Part shown: positions 34,301-41,493 of the stretch, piece after piece
Position numbering within the stretch: position 1 is the stretch's first letter
Layout of the letters: each line of letters opens with the position of its first letter
IMG/VR virus record: IMGVR_UViG_3300031539_000004
Span: 1-64,000 of that record
DNA: 64,000 nt
Origin: a virus
Direction: 5' to 3' (one strand)
Program-made: the position numbers and the translations under genes
Notes under the pieces: model-generated
The model's input: only the letters and a program-made list of their open reading frames with translations
Database searches by the model: none
Told to the model about the DNA's origin: nothing

Positions 34301-34402
34301 TTCGGGGCGGCGACGCCGAAGTTCTTTCCGGGTTTCTCCCGCGACCCCGAGTTTCCCGCGTCACACAGCGGGTTTCTCGGATGCCAGCGAGGCTAGGTTT
34401 CC

Positions 34403-34432
34403 TTGACTCCCTGTAGCCTTATCGGTTACAGT
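34403..34432 (+). promoter_or_regulatory. Leaderless promoter with palindrome
   Basis: -35 TTGACT (34403-34408), 18-bp spacer, -10 TACAGT (34427-34432), 6 nt, ATG 34439. Palindrome TGTAG-N9-TTACA at 34412-34430, with its right arm forming the -10. Confidence 0.8.
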
Positions 34433-34438
34433 GATTAC

Positions 34439-34714
34439 ATGAAGAACCACACGAACACCGCAGCCCGCAACGAGATCACCTTCGAAGGTGACACCTACGA
34501 GACGGCAACGCTCGCCACCGAGCTCGCCGCCCTCATCGAGAGCGCCGATCGGGACTACCGAGACCTCGCCGTCGAGCTGGTCGAAGCCCTCGGCGTCACC
34601 GTCGAGACGGCCATCACCGGCCGGAACGTCACCGTCACGCTTGACGCAGACGTGGACGTCGCTGGAGTGATCGACCTGCTCAACGCCGCCGACGTTGACT
34701 ACAGCGACCGCTGA
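34439..34714 (+). CDS. Small early-type protein, paralog of the 28982 gene
   Basis: 91 residues. The ATG is fixed by the leaderless promoter. VELVEALGVTVETAITGRN and VTVTLDADVDVAGVIDLL align with the 28982 product. Acidic, cysteine-free, and probably a small alpha/beta protein. Both paralogs head operons behind the same type of promoter. Confidence 0.65.
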   Translation: MKNHTNTAARNEITFEGDTYETATLATELAALIESADRDYRDLAVELVEALGVTVETAITGRNVTVTLDADVDVAGVIDLLNAADVDYSDR

Positions 34715-34744
34715 ACCTCACCACCGAGAACTAGGAGCCACACC

Positions 34745-34951
34745 ATGAGCACCGCACCCTTCATCACCCGCAGCCTCGAGGTCGCAGCAGTGGCCGACGA
34801 GGAAATCCTCGCCTTCACCCGGCCCGGCTGGAGCGAGTACGTCGCCCGCTTCGAAGCGGCCAAGCTCGCCGCTCACAAGGGGATTCCGGTGCGGCACCGC
34901 CACAACGGCGAGGACACCCTCGTCTACATCGACCACCTCGAAGAAGGCTGA
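34745..34951 (+). CDS. Small hypothetical protein, 68 aa
   Basis: AGGAG upstream of the ATG. Sequence is mixed alpha/beta (TRPGWSEYVARFEAAKLAAH, DTLVYIDHLEEG). No domain recognised. The palindrome-promoter of the next gene starts 3 bases after its stop. Confidence 0.6.
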   Translation: MSTAPFITRSLEVAAVADEEILAFTRPGWSEYVARFEAAKLAAHKGIPVRHRHNGEDTLVYIDHLEEG

Positions 34952-34953
34952 GG

Positions 34954-34974
34954 CGTAGCTCCAGCGGCTACGCT
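34954..34974 (+). promoter_or_regulatory. Palindrome and -10 TACGCT, near-leaderless start
   Basis: CGTAG-N9-CTACG (34954-34972). The right arm gives TACGCT (34969-34974), 8 nt before ATG 34983. Confidence 0.6.
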
Positions 34975-34982
34975 CGGGGCCG

Positions 34983-35465
34983 ATGAGCCTCGAACGCAAG
35001 ACCCCGATGCGGCGAGACGGCGAGGGGGCGCGGAAGTTCGCGAACCAACGGTCGTCGCTGAGTAATGGCGGATCGAACCTGAAGCGGACCCGGATGAAGC
35101 CGAGGTCGGCGAAGCGGTCGAAGGTCATGGCCGACGACCGGGTGCCGTACATCCAGTCCTTGATCGAGGCGGGCGTCGGGTGCGAGATCGGCCCGATGCT
35201 CACCGAGGCAGCCTCTCTGTTGGCCGCTGAGGGCATCGAGGTGCGATGCGGGGGCCACATCGAAGGGCTGCATGAACGGCGCAAGCGGAGCGCTGGGGGC
35301 TCGCTGACGGCCCGCGAGAACCTGATCCCGGCGTGCAACTGGTGCAACGGGCTGGTCGAGGACGAACCTCGGGTGGTGCGGGAGCTGTTCGGCGTCGCGC
35401 TGGTCCTTCGACCAGGGGACGCCGACTACGACCGGATGGGCGCTCGGGCCGATCGGGGGCTGTGA
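34983..35465 (+). CDS. HNH-type nuclease-like protein, 160 aa
   Basis: Basic N-terminus (residues 1-50). The zinc/HNH-like core is CGGHIEGLHERRKRSAGGS, ENLIPACNWCNGLVEDEP, matching the His ... Asn-hydrophobic-x-x-C-x-x-C-(N/H) pattern of small phage HNH proteins. The usual HH pair is reduced to one His, so catalytic activity is uncertain. These proteins often act at packaging or as homing nucleases. Confidence 0.6.
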   Translation: MSLERKTPMRRDGEGARKFANQRSSLSNGGSNLKRTRMKPRSAKRSKVMADDRVPYIQSLIEAGVGCEIGPMLTEAASLLAAEGIEVRCGGHIEGLHERRKRSAGGSLTARENLIPACNWCNGLVEDEPRVVRELFGVALVLRPGDADYDRMGARADRGL

Positions 35466-36010
35466 TGCCGTCCGGCCGGCCGAAGACACCGAAGGCGCTG
35501 GTCGATTCGATCCTCGCTGATCTCGAGGAGCCGATCTCGGCGGCGATCGCTGATCTTCATCCCGATGCCGGCGACCCGGTGGCGCTCGCGAAGACGGTCC
35601 TGGCGACCGAGGTGTTGCAGATGATGGTCTGGCAGGTGGTCGAGGGGGCCAGCTCGGCCGACTGTGGGCAGCGGCTCGCCGACGCGGTGACCGAGCTCGG
35701 GCTGATGGCCGAACGGCTCGAGGCGGCGCAGCGGACGATCCGTCGGGTGGAGAAAGGCCTTCCGGGGAAGAAGGAAGCGGCGGCGGCGATGGAACCGCAA
35801 GCGCAGCTCGAGGCGATCGGCGGGCTGATCGCGGCGAGGGTGCCGCACGAGTTCCGTGGCCGTGAGCATGAGCCGATCGGCGCGGTCGCGCTCGACGTGC
35901 TCGACAAGCGGTTGCCGGGGCGTGACCCTCGGGGGTTGCTCGCTTCGGAGGGGTGGCCTGGCCGGCGCAAGGCAGCGAAGACCGAGTCGATCGAGATGCC
36001 GGGGCGCTGA
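35465..36010 (+). CDS. Hypothetical helical protein, 181 aa
   Basis: ATG overlaps the upstream TGA. Long helices (residues 10-115) with a conserved-looking KKEAAAAMEPQ linker, then a compact C-terminal part (ALDVLDKRLPGRDPRGLLA). Flanked by two HNH genes. A small-terminase-like or DNA-binding role is possible but unsupported by motif. Confidence 0.6.
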   Translation: MPSGRPKTPKALVDSILADLEEPISAAIADLHPDAGDPVALAKTVLATEVLQMMVWQVVEGASSADCGQRLADAVTELGLMAERLEAAQRTIRRVEKGLPGKKEAAAAMEPQAQLEAIGGLIAARVPHEFRGREHEPIGAVALDVLDKRLPGRDPRGLLASEGWPGRRKAAKTESIEMPGR

Positions 36011-36011
36011 G

Positions 36012-36560
36012 ATGGCTGGCTGCGCTGTCGAGGGGTGCGTCGGTCGCCACTACGCCAAGGGGTACTGCTCGGCCCACTACCGCCGGCTGAAGCGCCACGG
36101 CGATGTGCTCGCTGGGCGGGCGATCGGGCAACGCAAGACGACCCCGCCGCTCGAGCGGTTCGAGTCGCACATCGACCGGGGCGGCCCTGGCGGGTGTTGG
36201 CTGTGGACCGCGTTCTGCAACGACGACGGGTACGGCAGGTTCTGGCCGAAGCCTCGGTGGATGGTCCCCGCCCACGCCTTCGCCTACGCGGTGTGGCGCG
36301 GCCCGATGCCGGCGGGGACCGAGCTCGACCACACCTGTCGGACCCGCAACTGCGTGAACCCGGACCACCTCGAGGCGGTCACGCACCACGAGAACCTGTT
36401 GCGCTCGCCGAACACCTTGGCGTCGATCAACGCCGCGAAGACCGAGTGCGCTCAGGGCCACCCTTATGACGACGAGAACACGATGCATGCTCACGGTAGG
36501 CGCTACTGCTTGGCGTGCATCGGCGAGAGGAGCAGACGTGGCGAAGCGGTTGACCAATGA
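36012..36560 (+). CDS. HNH homing endonuclease-like protein
   Basis: 182 residues. Two N-terminal cysteine motifs (CAVEGCVGRHYAKGYCSAHY). The HNH_3 core: CWLWTAFCNDDGYGRFWPK, AYAVWRGPMPAGTELDHTC, RNCVNPDHLEAVTHHENLL. C-terminal CxxxH/CxxC finger (CAQGHPYDDENT, RYCLACIGE). This architecture is typical of free-standing phage homing HNH enzymes. Confidence 0.85.
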   Translation: MAGCAVEGCVGRHYAKGYCSAHYRRLKRHGDVLAGRAIGQRKTTPPLERFESHIDRGGPGGCWLWTAFCNDDGYGRFWPKPRWMVPAHAFAYAVWRGPMPAGTELDHTCRTRNCVNPDHLEAVTHHENLLRSPNTLASINAAKTECAQGHPYDDENTMHAHGRRYCLACIGERSRRGEAVDQ

Positions 36561-36951
36561 GGAGCGGCAGCTCCGGTCGATCTCCGAGAAGGCGTTGCAG
36601 AGCTGGATCATCGATCTCGGCAAGATCGGCGGCTGGCGGATCTGTCACTTCCACGACTCGCGCCGGCAGGTCGCGCCCGGCGTGTTCGTCGGCGACAAGG
36701 AGGCGAAGGGGTTCCCTGACACGGTTCTGATCCGGCCGCCCGAGATCATCTTTTGGGAGCTGAAGCGTGAGGGGCCTCCTTCGGCTGCGAAGCCGACGCC
36801 CGAGCAGGAGCGATGGCTGGCCGAGCTCAGCGCGTGTGGTCTCGAGGCGCGGGTGGTGCGACCGTCGGACTTCGAGGGGTACGTCAAGGAGCGGCTCCTT
36901 CGCCCCCGCGAGGGCGGGCTGACCACGGTCCCGAGGGATCCCCCGCTGTAG
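36538..36951 (+). CDS. VRR-NUC domain nuclease
   Basis: 137 residues from GTG 36538 with GAGGAG just upstream, overlapping the HNH gene by 23 nt. PD-(D/E)xK-type core: KGFPDTVLIRPPEIIFWELKRE (Asp, then ELK), flanked by an N-terminal helix and a Pro-rich loop, then QERWLAELSACGLEARVVRPSD. Stand-alone phage VRR-NUC proteins cleave branched or structured DNA and may resolve replication intermediates. Confidence 0.85.
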   Translation: MAKRLTNEERQLRSISEKALQSWIIDLGKIGGWRICHFHDSRRQVAPGVFVGDKEAKGFPDTVLIRPPEIIFWELKREGPPSAAKPTPEQERWLAELSACGLEARVVRPSDFEGYVKERLLRPREGGLTTVPRDPPL

Positions 36952-36981
36952 TTGCATCGGCTACACCGGATCGGGTAGGGT
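36947..36981 (+). promoter_or_regulatory. Leaderless promoter with perfect palindrome
   Basis: TGTAG-N9-CTACA at 36947-36965, overlapping the VRR-NUC stop codon. -35 TTGCAT (36952-36957), 18-bp spacer, -10 TAGGGT (36976-36981), 6 nt, ATG 36988. Confidence 0.8.
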
Positions 36982-36987
36982 GGTCCC

Positions 36988-37320
36988 ATGATGAACCACA
37001 CGAACCCCGAACCCCCCCGGTGGCGGCCTCGCCTCGGCGGCCTCCCCTGGGCCGGCGAAGTCAGCGACGACCAGCTCGGCGAATGGGGCTGGCCGGTCCT
37101 CAGGACCGAGAAAATGATGGGGACCACGATAACTGTCCGCGAAGGCATGCACCGCCACCTCGCGGTCCATGAAGCGTGGGGCGCTCACCTCCTCAACGTC
37201 GGCGGCACGAACTCAGCGTGGCTCGACTGGCGGGAACAGAACCCGCAGGGGCCTCGGGGCAGCTTCGATCACGAAGTCCACGCGTGGCTCACCCGCCAAC
37301 GGCAACCCGCCGCGGCGTGA
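36988..37320 (+). CDS. Tryptophan-rich small protein, 110 aa
   Basis: Leaderless ATG at 36988. Eight tryptophans in 110 residues, with PRWRPRLGGLPWAGE and WGAHLLNVGGTNSAWLDWRE. Begins MMNHTN, a short start also seen behind the leaderless promoters at 51094 (MMNHAN) and 34439 (MKNHTN). Unknown function. Confidence 0.6.
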   Translation: MMNHTNPEPPRWRPRLGGLPWAGEVSDDQLGEWGWPVLRTEKMMGTTITVREGMHRHLAVHEAWGAHLLNVGGTNSAWLDWREQNPQGPRGSFDHEVHAWLTRQRQPAAA

Positions 37321-37643
37321 AGGCCGACCGTCTCGCCGGACTGCTCGTGAAGCAGCTCGAGGGCGACCGGCCGATCGACGGGCCGACCCGCGCCGCGGTC
37401 CTCGCCGCGGACCGCGGCCGGTGCGTCGCGTGCGGGTCCCGAGCGGACCTGACGATCGACCACATCTGGCCCCGCGCTCGAGGAGGCATCACCACCCGGC
37501 GCAACCTTCTGGCGCTCTGCCGCGCCTGCAACTCGAGCAAGGGGGACCGGTCGCCGTGGGAGTGGCGGGGCCGTCCCGGCGTCGGTCATCGGCGGCTGCG
37601 ACTCGCGGCGAGAAGCATGCTTCGGCTCGCAGGTCTGTTGTAG
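37317..37643 (+). CDS. HNH endonuclease, 108 aa
   Basis: GTG 37317 overlaps the previous stop. Compact HNH domain: GRCVACGSRADLTIDHIWPR, then TTRRNLLALCRACNSSKGDR, with CxxC/CxxC zinc ligands, the DH catalytic pair and the Asn. Basic C-terminus. Third HNH gene within 2.7 kb. Confidence 0.85.
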   Translation: MKADRLAGLLVKQLEGDRPIDGPTRAAVLAADRGRCVACGSRADLTIDHIWPRARGGITTRRNLLALCRACNSSKGDRSPWEWRGRPGVGHRRLRLAARSMLRLAGLL

Positions 37644-37698
37644 GGTCGGCGGTCTCGGGTCCGACGCTCATGGGGCCGAGCGAATCTGAAAACGAATG

Positions 37699-37731
37699 GA
37701 CCCCCGCGATGCGTAGCGGCACCCGGGGGTC
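37699..37731 (+). terminator. Hairpin upstream of the replication gene (terminator or attenuator)
   Basis: GACCCCC (37699-37705) pairs with GGGGGTC (37725-37731) around a 19-nt loop that holds a small inner GCGTAGC. It lies between a TAGGGT box near 37641 and the leader ORF at 37763, so attenuation is possible. Confidence 0.55.
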
Positions 37732-37762
37732 GTGAGGAACACCCAACTAGGAGGTGCGCCTG

Positions 37763-37807
37763 ATGGCGAATACTACCGGACCGGATCGCCATGAGGGAAC
37801 CCGATGA
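37763..37807 (+). CDS. 14-residue leader peptide coupled to the replication initiator
   Basis: Strong AGGAGGT, then ATG GCG AAT ... CGA TGA encoding MANTTGPDRHEGTR. Its TGA overlaps the ATG of the initiator (ATGA), while the initiator itself has no good Shine-Dalgarno (only GAGGGAA within this ORF). Probably drives initiator translation by coupling. Could instead be a coincidental short frame. Confidence 0.5.
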   Translation: MANTTGPDRHEGTR

Positions 37808-38694
37808 GCATCCAAGCGCTCGCTTGGCTCATCGAGGAAGTCCCGAATCTGTACCACGACGATGAGGCGCTGAGCGCGACGCAGCGGCTGGTGCTCCTGA
37901 GCATCGCCAACCACGCCGATCGGTTCGGGGGGAACGCCTGGCCGACGATGAGCACCATCTGCCACGAAGCCGGCGTGTCGAAGCGCCGAGCTCAGGATGC
38001 GATTCGGGCGCTCGAGGAGCGGGGCATCATCTCCCGTGAGGTCAACGAGGGCGGCTCGCGTGACTGCCCGGCGGATCGTCGGCCGAACCGCTACACGATC
38101 CTGCCGCTGGCGCTCGCCGACACGAACGGCGTCGATGAGGACGGGGTGGCCGCAACGATCACCCCGACGAACGGGGTGGACGCTCCGTCACCCCCGCTGA
38201 CGAACGGGGTGGACGTTCCGTCTACCCCGCGGGGTGGACGCTCCGTCACGAACGGGGTGGACGCAGCGTCCACCCAAACCGTCCTTGACCCGTCCAATGG
38301 AACCAAGAGAGACGTCGACTCGCCCGACGGCGAGCCGGGCGCGCCACGAACTCAAGCCGAGCAGGTCGCCGCGATCTTCGAAGCGTGGCGCGAGGCAACG
38401 AACCACCCGAGGGCCGTACTCGCCGGGAAGCGCAAGGCGGTCATCCTCGCCCGGCTCAAGGACGGGTACACCGAGGCCGAGCTGATCGCCGCGGTCCAGG
38501 GCATCGCGCTGAGCGACTTCCACATGGGCCAGAACGACCGGGCGAAGAAGTACGACGACATCACGCTCGCTCTCCGCGACGAGGCCCACGTCGAGGACTT
38601 CGCGAACCTCGCGATCAAGCGGCGCAAGACCGGGGGGAAGAGCTGGATGGACAGATCGACCGGTGAGCGGATGCCTGCGGGGTCGACGCCATGA
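37804..38694 (+). CDS. Replication initiator (lambda O-like, winged HTH plus helicase-loading region)
   Basis: 296 residues. Residues about 20-100 are a winged-helix domain (LSATQRLVLLSIANHADRFG, WPTMSTICHEAGVSKRRAQD, ALEERGIISRE), as in phage replication proteins. A linker (110-165) is encoded by tandem DNA repeats. The C-terminal part (EQVAAIFEAWREATNHPRAV, then KKYDDITLALRDEAHVEDF) resembles initiator or loader C-termini that bind helicase. The next gene is a DnaB-type helicase, overlapping by 4 nt. DNA origin and initiator may be one locus. Confidence 0.75.
   Translation: MSIQALAWLIEEVPNLYHDDEALSATQRLVLLSIANHADRFGGNAWPTMSTICHEAGVSKRRAQDAIRALEERGIISREVNEGGSRDCPADRRPNRYTILPLALADTNGVDEDGVAATITPTNGVDAPSPPLTNGVDVPSTPRGGRSVTNGVDAASTQTVLDPSNGTKRDVDSPDGEPGAPRTQAEQVAAIFEAWREATNHPRAVLAGKRKAVILARLKDGYTEAELIAAVQGIALSDFHMGQNDRAKKYDDITLALRDEAHVEDFANLAIKRRKTGGKSWMDRSTGERMPAGSTP
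38167..38268 (+). repeat. Iteron-like repeats inside the initiator gene (candidate origin)
   Basis: ACGAACGGGGTGGACG recurs at 38167, 38200 and 38248. A shortened copy beginning GGGGTGGACG lies at 38231 and a diverged copy (ACGAACGGCGTCGATG) at 38122. Spacings between full or partial units are 33, 25 and 23 nt. Encodes TNGVD repeats in the linker of the initiator. Arrangement mirrors lambda, where O-protein iterons lie inside gene O. Confidence 0.65.
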
Positions 38695-39971
38695 GCAACC
38701 CGCGGACACCGCCAGAGAACCTCGTCGCCGAGCGTGCGCTCCTCGGGGCGTTCCTGCTGTCGACCGAGGCGGTCACCGAGGCCCGCAGGGTCGTGATGCC
38801 GGCCGACTTCTACTCGCCGAACCACGGTCAGATCTGCCACCTCGTCTACGAGATGCACGGGCGCGGTGACCCGATCGATCCGCTCACCGTCGCCGACGAG
38901 CTGCTGAAGTGCGAGTGGCTCGACCGCATCGGCGGCCCCGCCGAGCTCGTCACCCTCCTCGCGAACTGCCCGTCGACCAGTGGCGCTCCGAAGTACGCAC
39001 GGATGATCGCCGAGGCGTCGCAGCTCCGGGCGATCATGCATGCCTGCGCCGACGTGATCGAGATGGGCTACGGCAAAGAGAACCCCGGCGACGTGATCGA
39101 CTTCCTGCAGGCCCGCCTGGCCGCCGTCGATCTGTCGCTCGGCGCGGTCCCCGACAAGCTCTACCGGCTGGACGACTTCCTCGAGGCGTTCGATGAAGAG
39201 GGCCGGCCGCCGTGGGTCATCCCCGGGATCATCCGCGCCGGCTGGCGGGTCCTGCTCGTCGCCGCCGAGGGCGTCGGGAAGAGCGTCCTGTTCCGCCAGA
39301 TCGCGATCGCTGCCGCGCAGGGCATCCACCCGCTCACCTTCGACCCGATGCCGGGCGAGCCGCCAGTCACCCTCATCGTGGACCTCGAGAACCCCGAGGA
39401 CGCCATCGTGGACGTCTGCGAACCGATCCGCGACGAAGCGCTCGGCCGGGCACGCGAGAACTACAACCCGGACCGGGCGTGGCTGTGGCATCAGCCGCAG
39501 GGCATCGACCTTCGCTCGAGGGCCGGGAAGTCGAAGCTCGAGGCGGTCATCGCTCACGTCCGACCCGAGGTGGTCTGCCTCGGCCCGCTCTACAAGGCGT
39601 ACCGGACAGCGCCCCACGAGTCCGATGAGCAGGCCGCTGGCGACGTCCAGTCGGTCCTCGATGACCTGCGGATCCGCTACAAGTTCGGGGTGCTCATCGA
39701 GCACCACGCGCCGAAGGGACCGAAGGGGTCGCGCGAGCTCACCCCGTATGGGACGTCGTTGTGGTTGCGCTGGTCCGAGATCGGGATGACGATGACGCCG
39801 GCGGGCGAAGACCCCGAGGACATGACGCTCATGCGGCTCGGCCGGTTCCGTGGCGATCGGGTGGAGCACACTTGGCCGAACCGGATCCTCCGGTCGAAGC
39901 CGTGGCCGTTCGAGGGACAGTGGGACGTGGGCACCACGCAACAGCCGCCCGAAGAGATGGAGCAGTTCTGA
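38691..39971 (+). CDS. Replicative DNA helicase (DnaB N-domain plus RepA/AAA_25-like core)
   Basis: 426 residues. Residues about 1-115 are a DnaB N-terminal domain (NLVAERALLGAFLLSTEAVT, FYSPNHGQICHLVYEMHGRG). From about 165 comes a RecA-type core: Walker A AAEGVGKS (about 193-200), a hydrophobic strand with acidic end (VTLIVDLENPED), and PEVVCLGPLYKAY. It looks like a fusion of DnaB N-domain with a RepA/AAA_25-type motor rather than a full DnaB. Coupled to the initiator by ATGA. Confidence 0.85.
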   Translation: MSNPRTPPENLVAERALLGAFLLSTEAVTEARRVVMPADFYSPNHGQICHLVYEMHGRGDPIDPLTVADELLKCEWLDRIGGPAELVTLLANCPSTSGAPKYARMIAEASQLRAIMHACADVIEMGYGKENPGDVIDFLQARLAAVDLSLGAVPDKLYRLDDFLEAFDEEGRPPWVIPGIIRAGWRVLLVAAEGVGKSVLFRQIAIAAAQGIHPLTFDPMPGEPPVTLIVDLENPEDAIVDVCEPIRDEALGRARENYNPDRAWLWHQPQGIDLRSRAGKSKLEAVIAHVRPEVVCLGPLYKAYRTAPHESDEQAAGDVQSVLDDLRIRYKFGVLIEHHAPKGPKGSRELTPYGTSLWLRWSEIGMTMTPAGEDPEDMTLMRLGRFRGDRVEHTWPNRILRSKPWPFEGQWDVGTTQQPPEEMEQF

Positions 39972-40198
39972 TGGGATGGGATGACCCCGACGCCGATCCG
40001 ATGGCCGACCTGATGAAGGTCGCGGCGTCGTGGCGTGACCAGTACGAGCATCCGCCGCCGGCCCCGCCGCTGTTCTTGACGGTCGCCGAGTACGAGGCGG
40101 CGCTCGAGCTGGCCCCGCACGGTGACCCGGATGCGATCGAGGCCCAAGCCCGAGCTCTCGGGTTCGGTGGCGTAGAGGTGATGCGAAGTGGACGGTGA
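39971..40198 (+). CDS. Small hypothetical protein, 75 aa
   Basis: ATG overlaps the helicase stop (TGATG). N-terminal acidic segment, then a helix (VAEYEAALELAPHG) and an IEAQARALGFGGVEV C-terminus resembling a small helical domain. Possibly a helicase accessory protein. Unknown. Confidence 0.6.
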   Translation: MGWDDPDADPMADLMKVAASWRDQYEHPPPAPPLFLTVAEYEAALELAPHGDPDAIEAQARALGFGGVEVMRSGR

Positions 40199-40358
40199 CC
40201 TTGCAGTCCGGTGGGGCGAGCTCGCCGACCTTGGCGATAGTGAGCTGCGCGCCCGGCTGATCCAGCGGGGCGTCGACATCGATCGTGCGGCCCGTCTCGT
40301 GAACGATCGGGACCGTAGCGCCGATGCCCGCGCCGGGATCGCCGAGGCGCTGTCGTGA
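40188..40358 (+). CDS. Small hypothetical protein, 56 aa
   Basis: GTG 40188 overlaps the upstream gene by 11 nt and its TGA overlaps the next GTG (GTGA). Sequence begins VDGDLAVRWGELADLGD and has an RLIQRGVDIDRAARLVNDRD helix pair like a small DNA-binding helical domain. Supported by codon pattern and coupled overlaps only. Confidence 0.5.
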   Translation: MDGDLAVRWGELADLGDSELRARLIQRGVDIDRAARLVNDRDRSADARAGIAEALS

Positions 40359-40564
40359 GCAATCAGCGGGCAATGCGGCGGAAGCTGGCGGGGGTGTCGG
40401 GCACGTCGGCACGGAAGAAGGACCCGATGAAGAACATGCGGCGCTCGGCCAAGAAGGCGGCGGCGTCGCTCGATGGCGTGGCGGCGACGTTGGCCGAGCG
40501 GTTCGGCCCGAAGACCGACAACGAGGAGGAGGCTCCCGATGACGAAGGACCCGAAGACGGCTGA
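40355..40564 (+). CDS. Small basic/acidic protein, 69 aa
   Basis: GTG 40355. Lys/Arg-rich first half (MRRKLAGVSGTSARKKDP) and acidic end (DNEEEAPDDEGPEDG). Coupled to both neighbours by overlaps. Unknown. Confidence 0.55.
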   Translation: MSNQRAMRRKLAGVSGTSARKKDPMKNMRRSAKKAAASLDGVAATLAERFGPKTDNEEEAPDDEGPEDG

Positions 40565-40682
40565 GGCGTTGCAGGTCGTGGCCCGAGTGACGACGATCGT
40601 GGTGATGGTGCTGATCTGCGCGGTGCTACTCGCCCCGGTGGTTTGGCTGGCCCGCCAGTCGTGGGAGTGGGCGCTCAGCTAA
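40539..40682 (+). CDS. Single-pass membrane peptide, 47 aa
   Basis: ATG 40539 with GAGGAGG about 8 nt upstream. Residues 15-37 (ARVTTIVVMVLICAVLLAPV) are one membrane segment. Overlaps the previous gene by 26 nt in another frame. Small inner-membrane protein of unknown role. Confidence 0.6.
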   Translation: MTKDPKTAEALQVVARVTTIVVMVLICAVLLAPVVWLARQSWEWALS

Positions 40683-40697
40683 ACCGAGTGGATGCGG

Positions 40698-40718
40698 TGT
40701 AGCTGGTCCGGCTACAGT
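40698..40718 (+). promoter_or_regulatory. Leaderless promoter with perfect palindrome
   Basis: TGTAG-N9-CTACA at 40698-40716. -10 TACAGT (40713-40718), 7 nt to ATG 40726. The -35 (TGGATG) is weak. Confidence 0.75.
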
Positions 40719-40725
40719 GGTCTCC

Positions 40726-40965
40726 ATGAGCAACCACGACCGACACGACCTGCAGCTCGGGGTACCGGCGTCCTCGCCGATCCGCCTCAGCCGGATCGAC
40801 AACATCGACTCCGACCGGATCGTCCGTCGGCTCGACTGGCTGCTCGACAACCGGGCGCAGCTCGCCTACGACTGCGACAGCCGGAACCAGCTCGGCCACC
40901 TCGCCCGCCAGATCATCGGGCTGCAGCGGGCGCTGCGGGACCGGGGCATCGACCCTCGGGTCTGA
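40726..40965 (+). CDS. Small hypothetical protein, 79 aa
   Basis: Leaderless ATG 40726. Charged and helical: SRIDNIDSDRIVRRLDWLLD, QLGHLARQIIGLQRALRDRG. Ends 2 bases before the convergent minus-strand acetyltransferase gene. Unknown. Confidence 0.6.
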   Translation: MSNHDRHDLQLGVPASSPIRLSRIDNIDSDRIVRRLDWLLDNRAQLAYDCDSRNQLGHLARQIIGLQRALRDRGIDPRV

Positions 40966-40966
40966 A

Positions 40967-41443
40967 TCAGACCTCGACCCACGGGGCCGACGCCTTCGCC
41001 AGCGACCAGCGCGGCCCGCGCTTCGCGTCGGGATGCTCGAAGTCCCCGGCCAGGGCGACCAGCTCGAGGCCGTACTTCGACCACCGAGGCCGGCGTCGGC
41101 TGATGGCGAACACCTCCGTGACCGCTCGGGCATCGAGCTCGGCGGTGAGCGCCGGCCAGAAGTTGACCGCCAATCCGCCGCGGTGATCGGGGTCGATGTA
41201 GAACCAGCGGACGTACCAGCCGGGGTGGCTCACCTCGGGCGACGGGTCGGGGAACTCCTCGGCGCGGAGGAACCCGTACAGGGTGCCGGGCTGCCCTTCG
41301 GTGTGGAGACCGAGCCAGATCTGTGCGGGGTCGGCGATGAACCCGGCGATCGTGTCGGCGGTCAGGTTCGGCAGCGCAGCTCCCCGGAGGCGGATGATCT
41401 CGCCGGCGTGGGCGGCCTCGAGCGGGGTCGCGGTGTAGCTCAT
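40967..41443 (-). CDS. GNAT-family acetyltransferase-like protein
   Basis: 158 residues on the minus strand. GNAT pattern: GTLYGFLRAEEFP then GWYVRWFYIDPDHRGG (strand beta4 and the acetyl-CoA loop, with an HRGG variant of Q/RxxGxG/A), then a long helix. ATG at 41443 is 6 nt after a TAGGAT box on the minus strand. Acetylates an amine on an unknown acceptor; a host toxin or nucleotide target is possible. One of only two minus-strand genes. Confidence 0.7.
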   Translation of the reverse strand: MSYTATPLEAAHAGEIIRLRGAALPNLTADTIAGFIADPAQIWLGLHTEGQPGTLYGFLRAEEFPDPSPEVSHPGWYVRWFYIDPDHRGGLAVNFWPALTAELDARAVTEVFAISRRRPRWSKYGLELVALAGDFEHPDAKRGPRWSLAKASAPWVEV

Positions 41444-41449
41444 CGGGCC

Positions 41450-41455
41450 ATCCTA
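41450..41455 (-). promoter_or_regulatory. Minus-strand leaderless -10 (TAGGAT)
   Basis: TAGGAT on the minus strand lies 6 nt before the ATG of the acetyltransferase gene, the same spacing as the plus-strand leaderless promoters. The -35 is not clear. Confidence 0.5.
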
Positions 41456-41463
41456 CGACGCTG

Positions 41464-41491
41464 AAAGGACCGCCCCGAGGAGCGGCCCTTT
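41464..41491. terminator. Hairpin between divergent units
   Basis: AAAGGACCGC pairs with GCGGCCCTTT (one mismatch) around CCCGAGGA. It is a symmetric GC stem with A/T flanks on both sides, so it could terminate transcription in either direction. Located upstream of the minus-strand gene and just before the promoter at 41494. Confidence 0.5.
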
Positions 41492-41493
41492 CG

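Noticed and set aside
35465-36010. Small terminase subunit between HNH genes.
   Set aside because: HNH genes often flank terminases, but no HTH or terminase motif is visible and no large terminase follows.
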